This document shows positions 28,374 through 36,931 of a stretch of 61,324 nucleotides of DNA, piece after piece. The DNA is taken from assembly GCF_014641195.1 (NCBI RefSeq), contig NZ_BMHQ01000014.1, forward strand, positions 1-61,324. Reading direction: 5' to 3'. Made by a program: the position numbers and the translations under genes. The notes under the pieces were generated by a model, which saw nothing but the letters and a program-made list of their open reading frames with translations, did not search any database and had not been told where the DNA came from. Origin of the DNA: Marinithermofilum abyssi. Lineage in GTDB: Bacteria > Bacillota > Bacilli > Thermoactinomycetales > DSM-45169. Every line of letters begins with the position of its first letter. Positions within the stretch are counted from its first letter, which is position 1.

Positions 28374-29018
28374 ATGAACATCGATCCGAAACAGCAGGAA
28401 AAGTTGGCCAATTACAAGTTGTTAATCGGCAGTGTCCTGCCACGTCCCATCGCTTTTGTCACTTCGATGAACCGGCGGGGAGTGGTGAATGCCGCTCCCT
28501 TCAGCTTTTTCACCGTGATGAGCGATGATCCGCCGATGGTGAGCATTACCTGCATGCGCAAACCCGGCAATCTCCCCAAGGATACCGCCCGCAATATTGC
28601 CGAAACCGGGGAGTATGTCATCCATGTGGTGGACGGGGAGAATGTCCGTCAGGTCAACCAGACCTCTACGGATTTCCCCCCGGATGTGAGCGAGGTGGAA
28701 GCAGTCGGCTTCGATCTTTTGCCCAGCGAAAAAGTACGGGTGCCCCGCATCGCCCAAACGAAGATCCAAATGGAGTGTCGGCTGCATCAAATTCTGCCGA
28801 TGGGCGGGACCGTCGGTGCGCCCAATGCCGATGTGGTTATCGGGGAAGTGGTGATGTTCCATATCGATGATGCGTTGTATGAGGCAGGACGCATCGACAC
28901 AGCCCGTTTGGACCCGGTGGGCCGTCTGGCCGGTGTCACCTATGGCAAGGTGGGTGAGACGTTCTCCTTGCCCCGTCAGAAATATGCAGAGTGGGTGGAA
29001 CAGAAGAAAGAAAGATGA
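28374..29018 (+). CDS. Flavin reductase-like (split-barrel FMN) protein
   Basis: A 214-residue protein with the flavin-reductase/NtaB-like split barrel: LPRPIAFVTSMNRRGVVNAAPFSFFTVMSDDPPMV is the FMN-binding start, and DTARNIAETGEYVIHVV follows. Such proteins often lie beside homogentisate dioxygenase in Bacillota, probably as an enzyme of aromatic breakdown. RBS is AAGGATG, weak. Same operon as hmgA; a terminator follows. Confidence 0.82.
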   Translation: MNIDPKQQEKLANYKLLIGSVLPRPIAFVTSMNRRGVVNAAPFSFFTVMSDDPPMVSITCMRKPGNLPKDTARNIAETGEYVIHVVDGENVRQVNQTSTDFPPDVSEVEAVGFDLLPSEKVRVPRIAQTKIQMECRLHQILPMGGTVGAPNADVVIGEVVMFHIDDALYEAGRIDTARLDPVGRLAGVTYGKVGETFSLPRQKYAEWVEQKKER

Positions 29019-29025
29019 AAAATTG

Positions 29026-29054
29026 GGCAACGGATTCAACCCGTTGCCTTTTTT
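29026..29054 (+). terminator. Rho-independent terminator after hmgA operon
   Basis: GGCAACGG/CCGTTGCC stem followed by six T. Strong. Confidence 0.9.
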
Positions 29055-29238
29055 GATGAATGTTCAAAAATTTCCTTCTATACGGTTGATACTAAAGGAC
29101 TCTATAAAAAGAGGAGATTATCTTTGACTGCAACTCAAGCGGGGTTCCTTACCAACACGCCGCTCGGGTACTGGTCGCCCAGAAACCGAACGGAGCGCGG
29201 ATCAGCAAGAAGGAGTCCACTGGGTATTGCACCTGTTG

Positions 29239-29601
29239 TCAGGGGAGTAAGTCTCCCCCTGTCCAGCCGACCCACGCCCAAAAAAGTCCGCCTGCGTATG
29301 TCAGAAGCAGATAGGTGAACAGGGCGATTCGTTCCTGTTGTCTTCCAAGCTGAATGCTTTCCCAATTTAGGGTGGAAAACGTGGTAAAAGCGCCGAGAAA
29401 TCCAGTCCCCAGAAGCAGCATGGCGGTGGTGGAAACGCCGATTCCCCACAGCCCTCCGAGTAAAAGAGACCCGATCCAGTTGACGGTCAGGGTGCCCCAG
29501 GGAATCTGCGCAGACCATCGTCTCTTCACCCAGTGGGTGAGAGTGAAACGGGCGATCGCACCCAAAAAACCTCCGAAGCCAACCAGCAGTGCATGCCACA
29601 T
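29239..29601 (-). CDS. crcB: Fluoride exporter CrcB/Fluc, second subunit
   Basis: A 120-residue four-span protein. Signature motifs: GGFLGAIARFTLTHWV, TLTVNWIGSLLLG and FLGAFTTFSTLNWES (the F/T-rich fluoride track). The ATG overlaps the stop of the upstream crcB, and a GGAGGG site lies inside that gene. Two unequal genes in tandem are typical of Bacillota that build heterodimeric Fluc channels. Downstream 29055-29238 has no convincing gene. Confidence 0.9.
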   Translation of the reverse strand: MWHALLVGFGGFLGAIARFTLTHWVKRRWSAQIPWGTLTVNWIGSLLLGGLWGIGVSTTAMLLLGTGFLGAFTTFSTLNWESIQLGRQQERIALFTYLLLTYAGGLFWAWVGWTGGDLLP

Positions 29602-29996
29602 CAAGTTAGTCCCTCCTTTTCAGCAGGACGGGAACCAAGTCCGACGCGGAAGCCGAGCCAAGCCATTGCCAATCCTCCTGCAAAGCTGAGGAACAGATAT
29701 AACCCGGCGATCGCCCAACGTCCGTTTTGGAGCAGCTGGAGAGTTTCTACACTGAAAGTGGAAAAGGTGGTAAAGGATCCGATCAACCCCGTTCCGACAC
29801 TGCTTCGAACCGATTCCGGCAAAGCTTTGGCCCAGCGGCTCGTGTTCCACCATCCCAGAACAAAGGACCCGATCCCATTGGCGATCCATGTAGCCAACGG
29901 AAAACCAGCAACCCACCCGCCTATCACAACCAGGCCCAAACCGTATCGCAGCCATGCGCCGATTACACCGGCACAACCGATGGCCAATATCTGCAT
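29601..29996 (-). CDS. crcB: Fluoride exporter CrcB/Fluc, first subunit
   Basis: A 131-residue protein of the same family: CAGVIGAWLRYGLG, LATWIANGIGSFVLG and GLIGSFTTFSTFSVET. The start at 29996 (MQILAIGC) has a GGGAG site; an ATG at 30029 is in frame with a poorer site. No fluoride riboswitch pattern was recognised upstream; instead a strong hairpin lies at 30047-30076. Confidence 0.9.
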   Translation of the reverse strand: MQILAIGCAGVIGAWLRYGLGLVVIGGWVAGFPLATWIANGIGSFVLGWWNTSRWAKALPESVRSSVGTGLIGSFTTFSTFSVETLQLLQNGRWAIAGLYLFLSFAGGLAMAWLGFRVGLGSRPAEKEGLT

Positions 29997-30046
29997 GGTT
30001 TCAACGCTCCCGTTTATCTTATGCGTCATATTGGATCCACAACAGA

Positions 30047-30076
30047 CAACTCCTGCCCCCGCCGGCAGGAGTTGTC
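30047..30076. other. 13-bp inverted repeat upstream of crcB pair
   Basis: GACAACTCCTGCC pairs perfectly with GGCAGGAGTTGTC around a four-base loop. It lies in the leader of the crcB genes (minus strand) and lacks a T tract on either side, so it could be an attenuator stem, an operator or an mRNA-stabilising hairpin. Confidence 0.5.
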
Positions 30077-30214
30077 ATCTGGCAAAGGATGGGGACCCAT
30101 ACCCACACCTTTCACCTTCAGTGTAGCCTATTTGAGACGGGAGGATCAAACACTCCTCCCTTAAATTTGTGTAAAAATCGGGTGAAAAAAATCTGAAAAT
30201 AAACAAAAAAGCCC

Positions 30215-30243
30215 TTGCATATTTTGTTTCACATGTGTATTAT
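30215..30243 (+). promoter_or_regulatory. Sigma-A promoter for MDR-like gene
   Basis: TTGCAT, 17-base spacer, TATTAT, 84 bases before the start codon. Confidence 0.65.
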
Positions 30244-30326
30244 ATAACACAAATACAAAGACGGAAATTGTACTAATACAATCATGCCGCCATTCCATTT
30301 ACAACGATTTTTGGGAGGGTTACGTT

Positions 30327-31229
30327 ATGCAACAGCCGGAAACCCTGAAATACCGCGGAATGTATACCAAAGTTCCGGGAGATCCTTCCCGCTGGCGCAA
30401 ATGGGAAGAGATGGGGTGTGCCTTGTTGGACGAAGAAAACAAGTTGGCCGAACAGGTACAATGGACAGGGGGAGAAAACCGGTTTCCCCGCGCTTTTCAA
30501 ATGCTGGCCCCAGGGGGAACCGTCGTTCTGGGAGCAGGAACCAAGGGGCATCATTACACCTTTATGGGGAAACCGGGAACGAAATCGTCGGAAGCGATGC
30601 TGAAACAGGCGGAGATGGAACGGGGAGAGAGTGTGCTGCTCTATTACGGTATTCAGGGTGAGGCCGTGGACACGGTAGGTTTGGCCATGATGGAGACCGC
30701 TGTTACGCTTGGCGGGCGAGTAGGGGTGCTGTGCCGGACGACCGAACAGAAACGGTTTTTGGAAACCCGAGGCTATATTCACAACCTGTGCGGCATTTTG
30801 ACCTTGCCGGAAATCCGGGCACAACATCCTCGATTCGACTGGCCGCCGTCGATGCCGGCACTTGCGGATGCCCGCCGTCAACCCCGGGAACACGCATTGT
30901 TATGGGAGTTGTATCTGACCCGTACGGTGCAGCCTGTGATCAAAGAAGTGAAACGGCTGTTTCAGATGTCAGGTTGGGTGGATCTCGTGATTGAACGGGC
31001 GGCCCAGGACGCATTGGGAGTCAGTGTGGCATTGACCCATCCGGACAAGGGGCGGATCGTCTACGGTGAAAACATGGCCGGACGCCGGTACAGCTTCTAT
31101 GCCCCCTGGATCCAGGAAAGCCGCCGCCGGGTGATTATGCCTGCTGCCGTGATTGCGGGGAATGCGGTAACTTCAGCGCAGCAAGATGCGGAACCGAAGT
31201 ATGAGGAATCCACTGCCCATTTGGGATGA
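30327..31229 (+). CDS. MDR-superfamily acryloyl/crotonyl-CoA reductase-like protein, shortened
   Basis: A 300-residue protein resembling the nucleotide-binding core of acryloyl-CoA or crotonyl-CoA reductases. Seen: RFPRAFQMLAPGGTVVLG, FMGKPG, a repeated Rossmann-like segment with GGRVGVLCRT, PRFDWPPSMPAL, and AGRRYSFYAPW. The N-terminal GroES-like catalytic domain and the C-terminal end of full-length enzymes are missing, yet the ATG has a strong GGGAGGG site and a good promoter, so it seems to be a real gene rather than debris. Function is open. A terminator follows. Confidence 0.5.
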   Translation: MQQPETLKYRGMYTKVPGDPSRWRKWEEMGCALLDEENKLAEQVQWTGGENRFPRAFQMLAPGGTVVLGAGTKGHHYTFMGKPGTKSSEAMLKQAEMERGESVLLYYGIQGEAVDTVGLAMMETAVTLGGRVGVLCRTTEQKRFLETRGYIHNLCGILTLPEIRAQHPRFDWPPSMPALADARRQPREHALLWELYLTRTVQPVIKEVKRLFQMSGWVDLVIERAAQDALGVSVALTHPDKGRIVYGENMAGRRYSFYAPWIQESRRRVIMPAAVIAGNAVTSAQQDAEPKYEESTAHLG

Positions 31230-31290
31230 CGACTCGTCACGAACGGGCTGTTGGACATAGAAAGGATCAAAATGATGACAAAGTCTAGTA

Positions 31291-31331
31291 AAAGCTCTTC
31301 TGCCCAGGAACGACGGGTAGAAGAGCTTTTT
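31291..31331 (+). terminator. Rho-independent terminator, dispersed type
   Basis: AAAGCTCTTCTGCCC pairs with GGGTAGAAGAGCTTT, followed by T. The right part is identical over 24 bases to the terminator at 15636-15659. Confidence 0.85.
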
Positions 31332-31481
31332 GCTGTTTTCAAGAGGTTTGTCGTCAATCTGTAGTTCCTAATGGGGTGTTTTTTTGTACATCGGATTAAA
31401 TTTTCAAACAACAAACACCATCCGACAATATTTTCCTCTGAATCTTGTTAAGATAAAAGCAAGAGAGTAGGAGGGGTGACG

Positions 31482-34361
31482 ATGAAAAGGAAGTTTCGTT
31501 GGCTCGTCCTGTGGTTGACGGTTGTGTTGGCTTTGTCGGGGATAGCGGTGCCCTTAAGTACCACAGCAGCGGCTCCTCCAGAGGAACGGTTGCAGCATGC
31601 ACTGTTACTCGAGATCCAGAAAATGAAACAATCTCCTGAAGCCGAGGGAATGGTCGTCGGTTTTGAAGTGGATTCCCTTTCCAACGGAAAAGTGTTGGCA
31701 GCTCATCGGGCAGAGCAAACCTTTGTGCCGGACTCGGCGGTCCAGTTGTTGACTGCGGCTGCAGCGGTGGACCATTGGCCAAAGGATTGGAAAACTTCCA
31801 CCCGCTTGTCTGTGGATGGCAAGGTGAGCGGGGATGGAACATTGACGGGGGATGTGATTCTGGAAGGGAGGGGAGATCCCTTTGTAGAAACCCGTGATCT
31901 TGAGCGCTTGGCGAAAGGATTGAAACAGAAGGGAGTGCGCCGGATCACAGGAAACCTCGTCGTGGATGATACACACTTTGACCGGATTCGTCTGGGAGAG
32001 AGCTGGATGTGGGATGAAGAACCCTTCTCCTACAGCGCACAAATAGGAGCTTTGGGTGTAAACGGAAATACGGTGGATGTAACGGTAAACCCTGGCGACT
32101 GGCGGGAACCTCCCGAGGTGAACGTCTCGCCTGCACCCGAGTATATGCGGGTGGTCAATCGGGCGCAAACGGTTTTGGGAACGGACGACAGTATTCGCGT
32201 CGAACGGACCCGGGCGCGCAATGAACTGGTGATTACCGGAGAAATCGGGCTGTTTCACAGACCTGTACGGGTGAAACGAACGGTGGAGGAGCCGGACCTG
32301 TTTACCGGTCATGTGATGAAACACGCCCTCGAGGAGCAAGGGATTGTTTTTTCGGATGCTTCCCGGGTGATTCGGGGCACAGTTAATTGGGGCGAGGCAG
32401 TAGTCCAACTCTCTTCTCCTTCCCTGGATTTCTGGTTGAGAGAGATGATCCACAAGGATGATCACCTGGCTGCCGAGATGCTGTTAAAGCAGCTGGGGGC
32501 GGAAGAGAAGCAGGTCGGAAGCGCAGAAAAAGGGATTGATGCGGTACAAGATTTTACGAAACGATTGGCCATTCCCGATGCCGGCAATCTGCAGCAAAAA
32601 GATGGCTCCGGATTTTCCCGGATGAATGTGGTCTCTCCCTGCCACCTGGTTCATCTGATGGAAGGAATGGACAAGCATCCGGAAGGTAGGCGGTACTTTT
32701 CTTTGTTGCCAACAGCAGGGGAAAAAGGACCGCTGCAGGAACGGATGACAGGATCAGCCGCCGAGGGGCGTCTGCAGGCCGTCCCCTCGGAAGCTGAAGG
32801 AATCGGCGGTTTGACCGGCTTGGTAACCGCAGAGAATGGGGAGAAGCTGGCTTTTTCCATTATGATCAACGGGGTAAACCGGTCGGAAGATGCCCGCCGT
32901 CTGGTGGATGAGATGGGAGAAACGATTGCCTCCTATCCGGATGTCCCGGATCCCGGTCCTCCGTCTCCCGATCCCAAGCTCCCCTTGAACGAAACACTGG
33001 ATCCAATCCTTAAAGATCCCGCCTATAAAGGGATCATTTACGGGGTAGCTGTCCGTTCGGTCAATACCGGGGAAACGCTCTACGACGAAAATGCGAAGAG
33101 CTTGATGACTCCCGCCTCCAACACCAAGCTTTTTACCTCAGCGGCGGTGTTGGAAGCGTTGGGGTCGGATGCCCGCTACGAGACGAGGCTATACAGAACA
33201 GGCCCGGTGGAACAGGGGGTTTTAAAAGGGGACTTGGTACTGCAAGGGACAGGAGATCCCACCTGGTCCACGGAAGGCTCCCTGCAAGTGCAGGAAGGAC
33301 CTACTTTGGAGCAGGTGGTCCAAGACATCCAGAAGGCGGGGATACGGCGGATTGAAGGGAATCTGGTGGCGGATACGTCTGCTTTTTCCGATGCGGTATA
33401 CGGCAAGGGCTGGGCCTGGGATAACGAGAGTGACTACTACCAGCCACAGATTACGGCCCTCACCATGAATCGGGGCACCGTTCGCTTCGATTATTTGCCG
33501 GGAGAGAAGCCGGGCGATCCCATTCAACTGAACCTGACTCCGAAAACCAACTACGTCCGGGTAGTTAATGAAGTGACGACGGGCACTGCCGGTTCCAAGA
33601 ACACGTTGCGCATCCAACGGGATCGGGGGAGCAACACCATTCGGCTCACCGGAAGCATCCCCGTCGATTTCAAAGGGGATTACACCCGGGTTCCTGTGGA
33701 AAATCCCCACTTGTACGTGATGACCGTGTTAAAAGAGAATCTGGAAAAAGAAGGAGTGATCCTTTCCGATTCTTCCCGGGTCACATCCAATACATTGCCG
33801 AGGGGAGCGGAACCGATCGCCGTATATACTTCTCCGCCGCTGGCAGAGATCGTTAGTTACCTCAATAAAAACAGCGACAACTTTTATGCCGAGATGTTGC
33901 TGAAAACCGCCGGGTACAGAAAGGAAAGGGAAGGTACAACTGCCGCAGGGCTGCGGGTGGTGGAGCAGCATTTGAAGAAAATAGGGTTCACCTCGCCTTA
34001 CCAAATGGAAGATGGTTCCGGTTTGACTCGGTATACCTTGTTTTCCCCGGAACAATTGGTCACCTTGCTCACCGCGATGACGAAGCAAAAGGAGTTTGCT
34101 CCCTTTTATGAGTCTCTCCCCGTTGCAGGGGTGGACGGCACCTTGAAAAACCGCATGAAAAATACCGCTGCCCAGGGAAATCTCCGGGGGAAAACCGGTT
34201 CATTGACCCATGTCAGTTCGTTGTCCGGCTATGTAACGACCCGTGACGGGGAACGTTTGGCTTATGCCATTGTGATGAACGGATATACGGAAGCTTCGGA
34301 GCGGTCCCTGCAGGATCGGATCGGACAGGCGTTGGCGGAGTTTTCCCGAGGATCTCGCTAA
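31482..34361 (+). CDS. Tandem S13 D-alanyl-D-alanine carboxypeptidase (PBP4-type), N-half inactive
   Basis: A 959-residue exported protein made of two PBP4/DacC-type (peptidase S13) domains. A signal peptide (residues 1-32) precedes. The C-terminal domain (about 500-959) has all three motifs: SNTK at 546-549, SDN at 798-800 and KTG at 904-906. In the N-terminal domain (about 35-485) the matching places are SAVQ (85-88, Lys lost), DDH (326-328) and GIG (440-442), so it should not be catalytic. A Pro-rich linker PDPGPPSPDPKLP joins them. ATG 31482 follows AGGAGGGG. The active half would trim or cut peptidoglycan cross-links. Confidence 0.9.
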   Translation: MKRKFRWLVLWLTVVLALSGIAVPLSTTAAAPPEERLQHALLLEIQKMKQSPEAEGMVVGFEVDSLSNGKVLAAHRAEQTFVPDSAVQLLTAAAAVDHWPKDWKTSTRLSVDGKVSGDGTLTGDVILEGRGDPFVETRDLERLAKGLKQKGVRRITGNLVVDDTHFDRIRLGESWMWDEEPFSYSAQIGALGVNGNTVDVTVNPGDWREPPEVNVSPAPEYMRVVNRAQTVLGTDDSIRVERTRARNELVITGEIGLFHRPVRVKRTVEEPDLFTGHVMKHALEEQGIVFSDASRVIRGTVNWGEAVVQLSSPSLDFWLREMIHKDDHLAAEMLLKQLGAEEKQVGSAEKGIDAVQDFTKRLAIPDAGNLQQKDGSGFSRMNVVSPCHLVHLMEGMDKHPEGRRYFSLLPTAGEKGPLQERMTGSAAEGRLQAVPSEAEGIGGLTGLVTAENGEKLAFSIMINGVNRSEDARRLVDEMGETIASYPDVPDPGPPSPDPKLPLNETLDPILKDPAYKGIIYGVAVRSVNTGETLYDENAKSLMTPASNTKLFTSAAVLEALGSDARYETRLYRTGPVEQGVLKGDLVLQGTGDPTWSTEGSLQVQEGPTLEQVVQDIQKAGIRRIEGNLVADTSAFSDAVYGKGWAWDNESDYYQPQITALTMNRGTVRFDYLPGEKPGDPIQLNLTPKTNYVRVVNEVTTGTAGSKNTLRIQRDRGSNTIRLTGSIPVDFKGDYTRVPVENPHLYVMTVLKENLEKEGVILSDSSRVTSNTLPRGAEPIAVYTSPPLAEIVSYLNKNSDNFYAEMLLKTAGYRKEREGTTAAGLRVVEQHLKKIGFTSPYQMEDGSGLTRYTLFSPEQLVTLLTAMTKQKEFAPFYESLPVAGVDGTLKNRMKNTAAQGNLRGKTGSLTHVSSLSGYVTTRDGERLAYAIVMNGYTEASERSLQDRIGQALAEFSRGSR

Positions 34362-34384
34362 AAGGAAAAAGGGAGAGGATCTTC

Positions 34385-35890
34385 ATGGGATGGGGTAAAA
34401 AAAACGGGGTGCTGTGGAGTGTGATGGGGCTGTTGTTTTCCTTCTGGGGCTCGGCGGCAGGGTATGCGGAGGAGTCCAATCGTTCGTTCCGTGCATTCTG
34501 GGTGGATGCCTTTCATGACGGGGTGAAAACCCCGGATCAGGTGGACAAGCTGCTTGCCGATGTGAAAGAGGCCAATGCCAATGCCGTGATCGTACAAGTG
34601 CGGCGGAGGGGAGACGCCTACTTCAACCAGGCATTGGAGCCCCGCACCCAAGATCCTAGGTTGCAGCCGAGGTATGATCCCTTGGCTGATCTGATTCAAA
34701 AAGCCCATGCCTCCCAACCCCGGATCGAGGTACATGCTTGGCTGGCCACTTTGCCGATCTGGAATTCGGAAACACCGCCGCTGTCGGATCGGCATGTGTT
34801 CAACCAACACGGTCCCTCTACGGTGGGGAGGGATTACTGGCTAATGGAACGGGTAGATGGTGTCAACCGAAACGGGGCGGACTATGTGCTGGATCCAGGA
34901 CATCCGGATGCCCTGGACTATACCGCGGACCAGTATGTGAACGTAGTCCGGCATTATGCAGTAGACGGTATCCACTTGGATCTGGTCCGGTACATGGGCC
35001 CCGACTGGGGGTATAACCCGACGGCGTTGGAACACTACCAGAAGCAAACGGGCACCGCCGATAAGCCGGCTCCCGATGATCCCCGGTGGAAAGCCTGGCG
35101 GCGGGAGCAGGTGGATCATCTGATGCGGCAAGTTTATCTCCGCTCCATCGCCGTTCGTCCAGACGTCAAAGTATCCGCTGCGGTGATCGCCTGGCAACAA
35201 GGTCCCTCCACGTTGGAAGAATACCGACAGTCGGCTCCCTATCAGCAAGTGTTGCAAGATTGGAACGGTTGGCTGGAAGAGGGGATCATCGATATGGCGA
35301 TTCCCATGAACTATAACAGGGAACATGTTCCCTTGCAAAAAGAATGGTTTGACCAGTGGATCGCCTGGGAGAAAGACCATCAACATCAGCGGCACATCGC
35401 AGCCGGGCCCGGGATTTACCTAAATGCTGTAGAAGGCAGTCTCGCCCAGATCCGCAGGGCAATGGCTCCTTCCGCTGCCGGGAACCGCCTGGCCGGGGTC
35501 AGCCTCTACAGCTATGCGGTCACCAATAAGGACGGAGTTCCCAGTTTGGACTTCTTTCGTGCCCTCAGTAAGGAAAGCCCTTATGGTCAACCCGTATTTT
35601 CAGAAAAGGCGGAAGTGCCCGAAATGTCGTGGAAATCGCAGCCGACAAAAGGCTATCTCATGGGTCGGCTAGTGATAAATGACGATATCGCAGACAACCG
35701 GGAAGTGATCATTCGCGGGGATCACCAACAAGAGTACCGGGTTCGAACCGGTGGAAACGGATTTTTCGGAAAAGCAAATCTTGCGCCGGGGTATTATGTG
35801 GTTCAGGTGAAATCGGGCTCCAATTCCCTGTCCCGGTCTGTCATTGTTAAGGCGGGGCGTGTATCGGAAGTGAACATTCGGAAGAAGTGA
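34385..35890 (+). CDS. Secreted GHL10-type glycosyl hydrolase (YngK-like)
   Basis: A 501-residue exported protein with a signal peptide (core LWSVMGLLFSFWGSAAGYA) and a TIM-barrel domain of the GHL10/DUF187 family: FRAFWVDAFHDG, VIVQVRRRGDAYF, HYAVDGIHLDLVRY and GIIDMAIPMNYN. The C-terminal 90 residues look like a carboxypeptidase-regulatory-like or Ig-like beta domain (GYLMGRLVINDD...YRVRTGGNGFFG). ATG with GGGAGAGG. It follows the tandem carboxypeptidase by 23 bases, so a shared role at the cell wall is likely. Substrate is unknown. Confidence 0.85.
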   Translation: MGWGKKNGVLWSVMGLLFSFWGSAAGYAEESNRSFRAFWVDAFHDGVKTPDQVDKLLADVKEANANAVIVQVRRRGDAYFNQALEPRTQDPRLQPRYDPLADLIQKAHASQPRIEVHAWLATLPIWNSETPPLSDRHVFNQHGPSTVGRDYWLMERVDGVNRNGADYVLDPGHPDALDYTADQYVNVVRHYAVDGIHLDLVRYMGPDWGYNPTALEHYQKQTGTADKPAPDDPRWKAWRREQVDHLMRQVYLRSIAVRPDVKVSAAVIAWQQGPSTLEEYRQSAPYQQVLQDWNGWLEEGIIDMAIPMNYNREHVPLQKEWFDQWIAWEKDHQHQRHIAAGPGIYLNAVEGSLAQIRRAMAPSAAGNRLAGVSLYSYAVTNKDGVPSLDFFRALSKESPYGQPVFSEKAEVPEMSWKSQPTKGYLMGRLVINDDIADNREVIIRGDHQQEYRVRTGGNGFFGKANLAPGYYVVQVKSGSNSLSRSVIVKAGRVSEVNIRKK

Positions 35891-35897
35891 TGGTATA

Positions 35898-35923
35898 TCC
35901 CTCCGAATCTGTCGGGGGGATTT
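35898..35923 (+). terminator. Probable terminator after GHL10 gene
   Basis: TCCCTCCGA pairs with TCGGGGGGA (one wobble) followed by TTT. The short T tract makes it moderate. Confidence 0.5.
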
Positions 35924-35930
35924 CCTGGTC

Positions 35931-35952
35931 AAAAAAGACCGCAGAAGCGGTC
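35931..35952 (-). terminator. Rho-independent terminator (leftward)
   Basis: On the minus strand GACCGC pairs with GCGGTC and runs into six T. It would stop leftward transcription from the immunity-type region. The stretch 35953-36211 shows no supported gene. Confidence 0.6.
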
Positions 35953-36211
35953 GGAAGGTCGACGGGCATTGCTTGGAATGTCCGTCCTTTTCGGGATGAG
36001 GACGAAGAAGAGAAAGAAGGGTTTTACTTAGAAGCTTACCTTGATCTCCTGCGATCAAAACGAACCAGAGATTAATTTGAAAGGAGAAAACGTAGGTTCT
36101 AGGAGTACAATGCCTCTGCAAATTTTGTCATGGAAATGGCTGTAGACGTGCTGTGGATAGTATTTCTGAGAAGCAAAGCGATAAGGAAAATCCAAGAAGG
36201 AAGAATGAGAA

Positions 36212-36436
36212 ATGGCTAGGATGACGTGTAAATGTGGGGAGATTCTTTCAACTATAAGATCTCCCAATGAAATCGAGCTCATCGTTTATACTGATGTCGA
36301 ATGGGATGAGATTGTGAACATGGATATACAAAGTCCTTTAGACATTCCGCACCTAAAAAAGAGGTATGGATCTGCCCAAGATGTGATCGTCTCTTCGTTT
36401 TTAACGGTTCCAATGATCTGGAGTACCATCCGTTAG
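36212..36436 (+). pseudogene. Immunity-type zinc-ribbon-like protein, frameshifted
   Basis: The frame starts MARMTCKCGEILSTIRSPNEIELIVYTDVEWDEI, typical of a small cysteine-containing family found among polymorphic-toxin immunity genes. After an A6 run (36355-36360) it goes out of register; one extra A would restore LKKEVWICPRCDRLFVF, which brings the second CPxC pair. So the gene is broken at a homopolymer. It has an AAGGAAG site. Its end overlaps, head to head, the end of the SUKH remnant. The family assignment rests on remembered patterns. Confidence 0.5.
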
Positions 36437-36757
36437 CCAAAATAACTCATCACCGTTGTCTGTTATTCCCCAAGGCAAAAGGCCGTTTTTATTTGGATAT
36501 ACTTCATGCTTGAAATGATGAGGAAATTCATTTTTCAATACTGTGTATGCGTCTAAGATGTCACTTTTTTCACTGATCAAATTCAGATGCTCATTATCGA
36601 CAAACGGATTCAACACCCAAATAAAGTGTTCTATACTACCTGTCCCGTAAATTGAAATAAACTCTTTATAGTCTGTAGGTAAAGGGGTCCCTAGCTGTTT
36701 TTCGATATCCTCAAAAGTCCTTTGTCCTCCAAATGTTGGGGTGGCGGGTGGTCTCAA
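36401..36757 (-). pseudogene. SMI1/KNR4 (SUKH) immunity-type protein, truncated
   Basis: A minus-strand frame with clear SUKH motifs: FEDIEKQLGTPLPTDYKEFISIYGTGSI near the start and LLPWGITDNGDELFWLTDGTPDHW near the end. SUKH proteins neutralise contact-dependent or secreted nuclease toxins. The usual continuation after PDxW is missing, and upstream the coding sense (ESSVEHLKQI) runs without an ATG to a stop, with no ribosome site. So both ends look cut. No toxin gene is visible. Confidence 0.6.
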
Positions 36758-36865
36758 GATTTGCTTTAAGTGTTCTACCGAGCTTTCCAGTTAAAAACGG
36801 ATCCGAAAGGGGCGAAAAGGGGGAAGAGGAGTCGGGCAAAAGCAAACAAACAAATATACATACGG

Positions 36866-36895
36866 TTGCAAAAACGCGCCAATTCTCTGTATTAT
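36866..36895 (+). promoter_or_regulatory. Sigma-A promoter for gamma-glutamyltransferase gene
   Basis: TTGCAA, 18-base spacer, TATTAT, 37 bases before the start. Confidence 0.55.
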
Positions 36896-36931
36896 CGCAC
36901 TATACTGTATGGAAAGGACGACACGATTCCC

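Noticed and set aside
29124-29318. 64-codon plus-strand ORF after the flavin reductase terminator
   Set aside because: Antisense to crcB; although GAGGAG precedes it, the sequence looks like a shadow and matches nothing.
30030-30200. Fluoride riboswitch before crcB
   Set aside because: The conserved loops of the motif were not found by eye; only a simple hairpin is present.
35887-36075. 62-codon ORF after the GHL10 gene
   Set aside because: Passes through two hairpins and has no ribosome site or family likeness.
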